A stretch of DNA of 6,234 nt from Thermoplasmata archaeon. Its GTDB lineage: Archaea; Thermoplasmatota; Thermoplasmata; Lutacidiplasmatales; UBA184. Location: the NCBI GenBank assembly GCA_030039525.1, contig JASHVI010000023.1:1-6234 (forward strand), read 5' to 3'. Positions 5,205 to 6,234 of the stretch are shown piece by piece; positions within the stretch are counted from its first letter, which is position 1; the number at the start of each line of letters is the position of its first letter. The notes beneath the pieces were generated by a model that worked only from the letters and a program-made list of their open reading frames with translations, was not told where the DNA came from and did no database searches. The position numbers were made by a program, and so were the translations under genes.

Positions 5205-6234
5205 GTGCGCGCCGACCTCGTCGATCGAGGCGCGCGCGACCGTCCCAGCGACCCGACCCGGTCGATGGCGGCCGCGCTCGCGGCCGGGGGCCACTCCGCG
5301 CGGCTCCTCTCCGCGAGCCCCCCGGAGGCCGGGGCCCTCGGGGCCGTCGAGCTCCTGAGGCTCCGCCCGGCCCGGGGCCGTCGGGAGACGGGCCCGTCGC
5401 CGAAGGTGATCGGCACGCTGCTCGACCCGTCGGCCGATCTCACGCTGCTGCCGTTCGAGCTCGCGGGCGCCTCGGGGCTCGCCGCCGGAGCCTCCCGGGC
5501 GGTGCTCGCCTCGGTCCTCCCCGCCCTCGAGACCCCGCCGGAGGAGGGGAACCGGGGCCTCCTCGCGCGGCTCCTCTCGAGGCGCAACCTCCGCCGGGAG
5601 GAGGAGCGGGCCCTCGGCCGTTCCCGCTGGTTCCTCGCTCCCGGGGAGGCGGAGCGGGAGCGGTTCCTCGCGCGCAGCCCGCGCTCCGAGGATCGGACGC
5701 TCCTGCTCCCGCCGGCGGTCCCGGCGCCCCCGGCCCAGCCCGACCGCTCCTCCGCCCGTCGCCTCCTCCGCGTTCCGGACGACGTGCCGGTGGCGGCCCT
5801 CGCTCCCGGCAGCGGACCGGAGGGCCTCGCCCTGGCGGGCGAGGCCTTCCGGCGCGCGAAGGTCTTCTTCCCGGGGGCCCGGCTCCTCCTCGAGGGCCGG
5901 GCCGCGCCGCCCGAGGTCGGCGTGCTCGGGCTGCCGGACCCGGACCCGGAGACCCGCGCCGCGATCCTGCCGGCGGCCGACGTGCTGATCGCGCCGGCCG
6001 GCTCCTCGCCCGTGCCGGTGATCGCGGCGATGCGGGCCCGTCTGGCCACGATCGTCGCCCCCGGGATCCGCCTCCCGAGGGCCGAGCCCGAGGGGGCGCT
6101 GCGGCGCCCCGAGACCGAGTCGGCCGGCGACTACGCCTCCGACCTCTCGGAGCTCTTCGCCGACCCCGCGCTCCGTCGCCAGGTCGGCGAGGCCGCCCAG
6201 GGGTACGCGGAGGCCTACGCGCCGTCCCGGGCCG
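5205..6234 (+). CDS. Divergent GT-B (GT4-like) glycosyltransferase, 3' end outside window
   Basis: The frame is open from GTG 5205 to the window edge (343 codons plus one base), with almost all third positions G or C. I call it GT4-like from its second half: a GxGPEGLALAGEAFRRA stretch (about 202-218), the strand ARLLLEG, an AADVLIAP strand (257-264) followed by PVIAAMRARLATIVAPG (271-287), and a C-terminal helix pattern DLSELFADPALRRQVGEAAQ typical of GT4 enzymes. The N-terminal half keeps a recognisable LAAGGHSARLL piece (GT-B strand/helix, about residues 27-37) but is otherwise poorly conserved and rich in Ala, Arg, Leu and Pro. The two Glu residues of the GT4 E-x7-E donor-binding motif appear to be Gly266 and Ala274 here, so activity or donor use may be unusual. 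It follows the AP-superfamily gene by 22 nt and is probably co-transcribed with it. It could also be a catalytically inactive GT-B homologue. Frame and coding status are firm; the family assignment is moderate. Confidence 0.65.
   Translation, partial: MRADLVDRGARDRPSDPTRSMAAALAAGGHSARLLSASPPEAGALGAVELLRLRPARGRRETGPSPKVIGTLLDPSADLTLLPFELAGASGLAAGASRAVLASVLPALETPPEEGNRGLLARLLSRRNLRREEERALGRSRWFLAPGEAERERFLARSPRSEDRTLLLPPAVPAPPAQPDRSSARRLLRVPDDVPVAALAPGSGPEGLALAGEAFRRAKVFFPGARLLLEGRAAPPEVGVLGLPDPDPETRAAILPAADVLIAPAGSSPVPVIAAMRARLATIVAPGIRLPRAEPEGALRRPETESAGDYASDLSELFADPALRRQVGEAAQGYAEAYAPSRA

Noticed and set aside
5165..6049. 294-codon minus-strand open frame rich in Arg/Ser/Ala
   Set aside because: Low-complexity product without motifs. 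The + strand frame from GTG 5205 is open to the window edge, has a Shine-Dalgarno sequence and ends in GT4-like motifs.

Overview
This is a very GC-rich archaeal window. All genes I can support are on the + strand, their third codon positions are almost all G or C, and I see no run of four T or four A in the region. The archaeal assignment rests on two neighbouring core genes: the C-terminal three quarters of a 20S proteasome beta subunit, then a full-length KH-metallo-beta-lactamase-beta-CASP ribonuclease, aCPSF1/FttA, the archaeal transcription-termination factor. That gene order is known from several euryarchaeal groups. Wording of the aCPSF1 protein and the base composition make a GC-rich Thermoplasmatota lineage, such as those known from soil metagenomes, my best guess. 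This is an inference and not secure.

Layout: 1-465 is the proteasome beta subunit (5' end outside the window). A 55-nt gap follows, with no clear promoter. 521-2425 is aCPSF1. 2422-3432 is a family 2 glycosyltransferase that starts at a GTG overlapping the aCPSF1 stop by 4 nt. 3433-3676 is a 244-nt gap holding a GC-rich hairpin, a perfect 10-nt palindrome and a TATA-like element. 3677-5182 is an alkaline-phosphatase-superfamily phosphohydrolase or phosphotransferase. 5205 to the window end is a divergent GT-B (GT4-like) glycosyltransferase, cut at its 3' end, with a Shine-Dalgarno-like AGGAG in front.

How the genes fit together: the left half is core information processing and protein turnover. 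The right half looks like a surface-glycan or glycolipid module (GT2, AP-superfamily enzyme, GT4-like). The GT2 gene appears translationally coupled to aCPSF1, while the phosphohydrolase and last glycosyltransferase probably form a separate transcript from a promoter near 3625. The points most worth a second look are the glycosyltransferases, both of which lack canonical acidic residues (the DxD-type Asp in the GT2; the E-x7-E pair in the GT4-like protein), and the compact palindrome/TATA island. I found no clear new defence or mobile system, CRISPR array, tRNA or rRNA.
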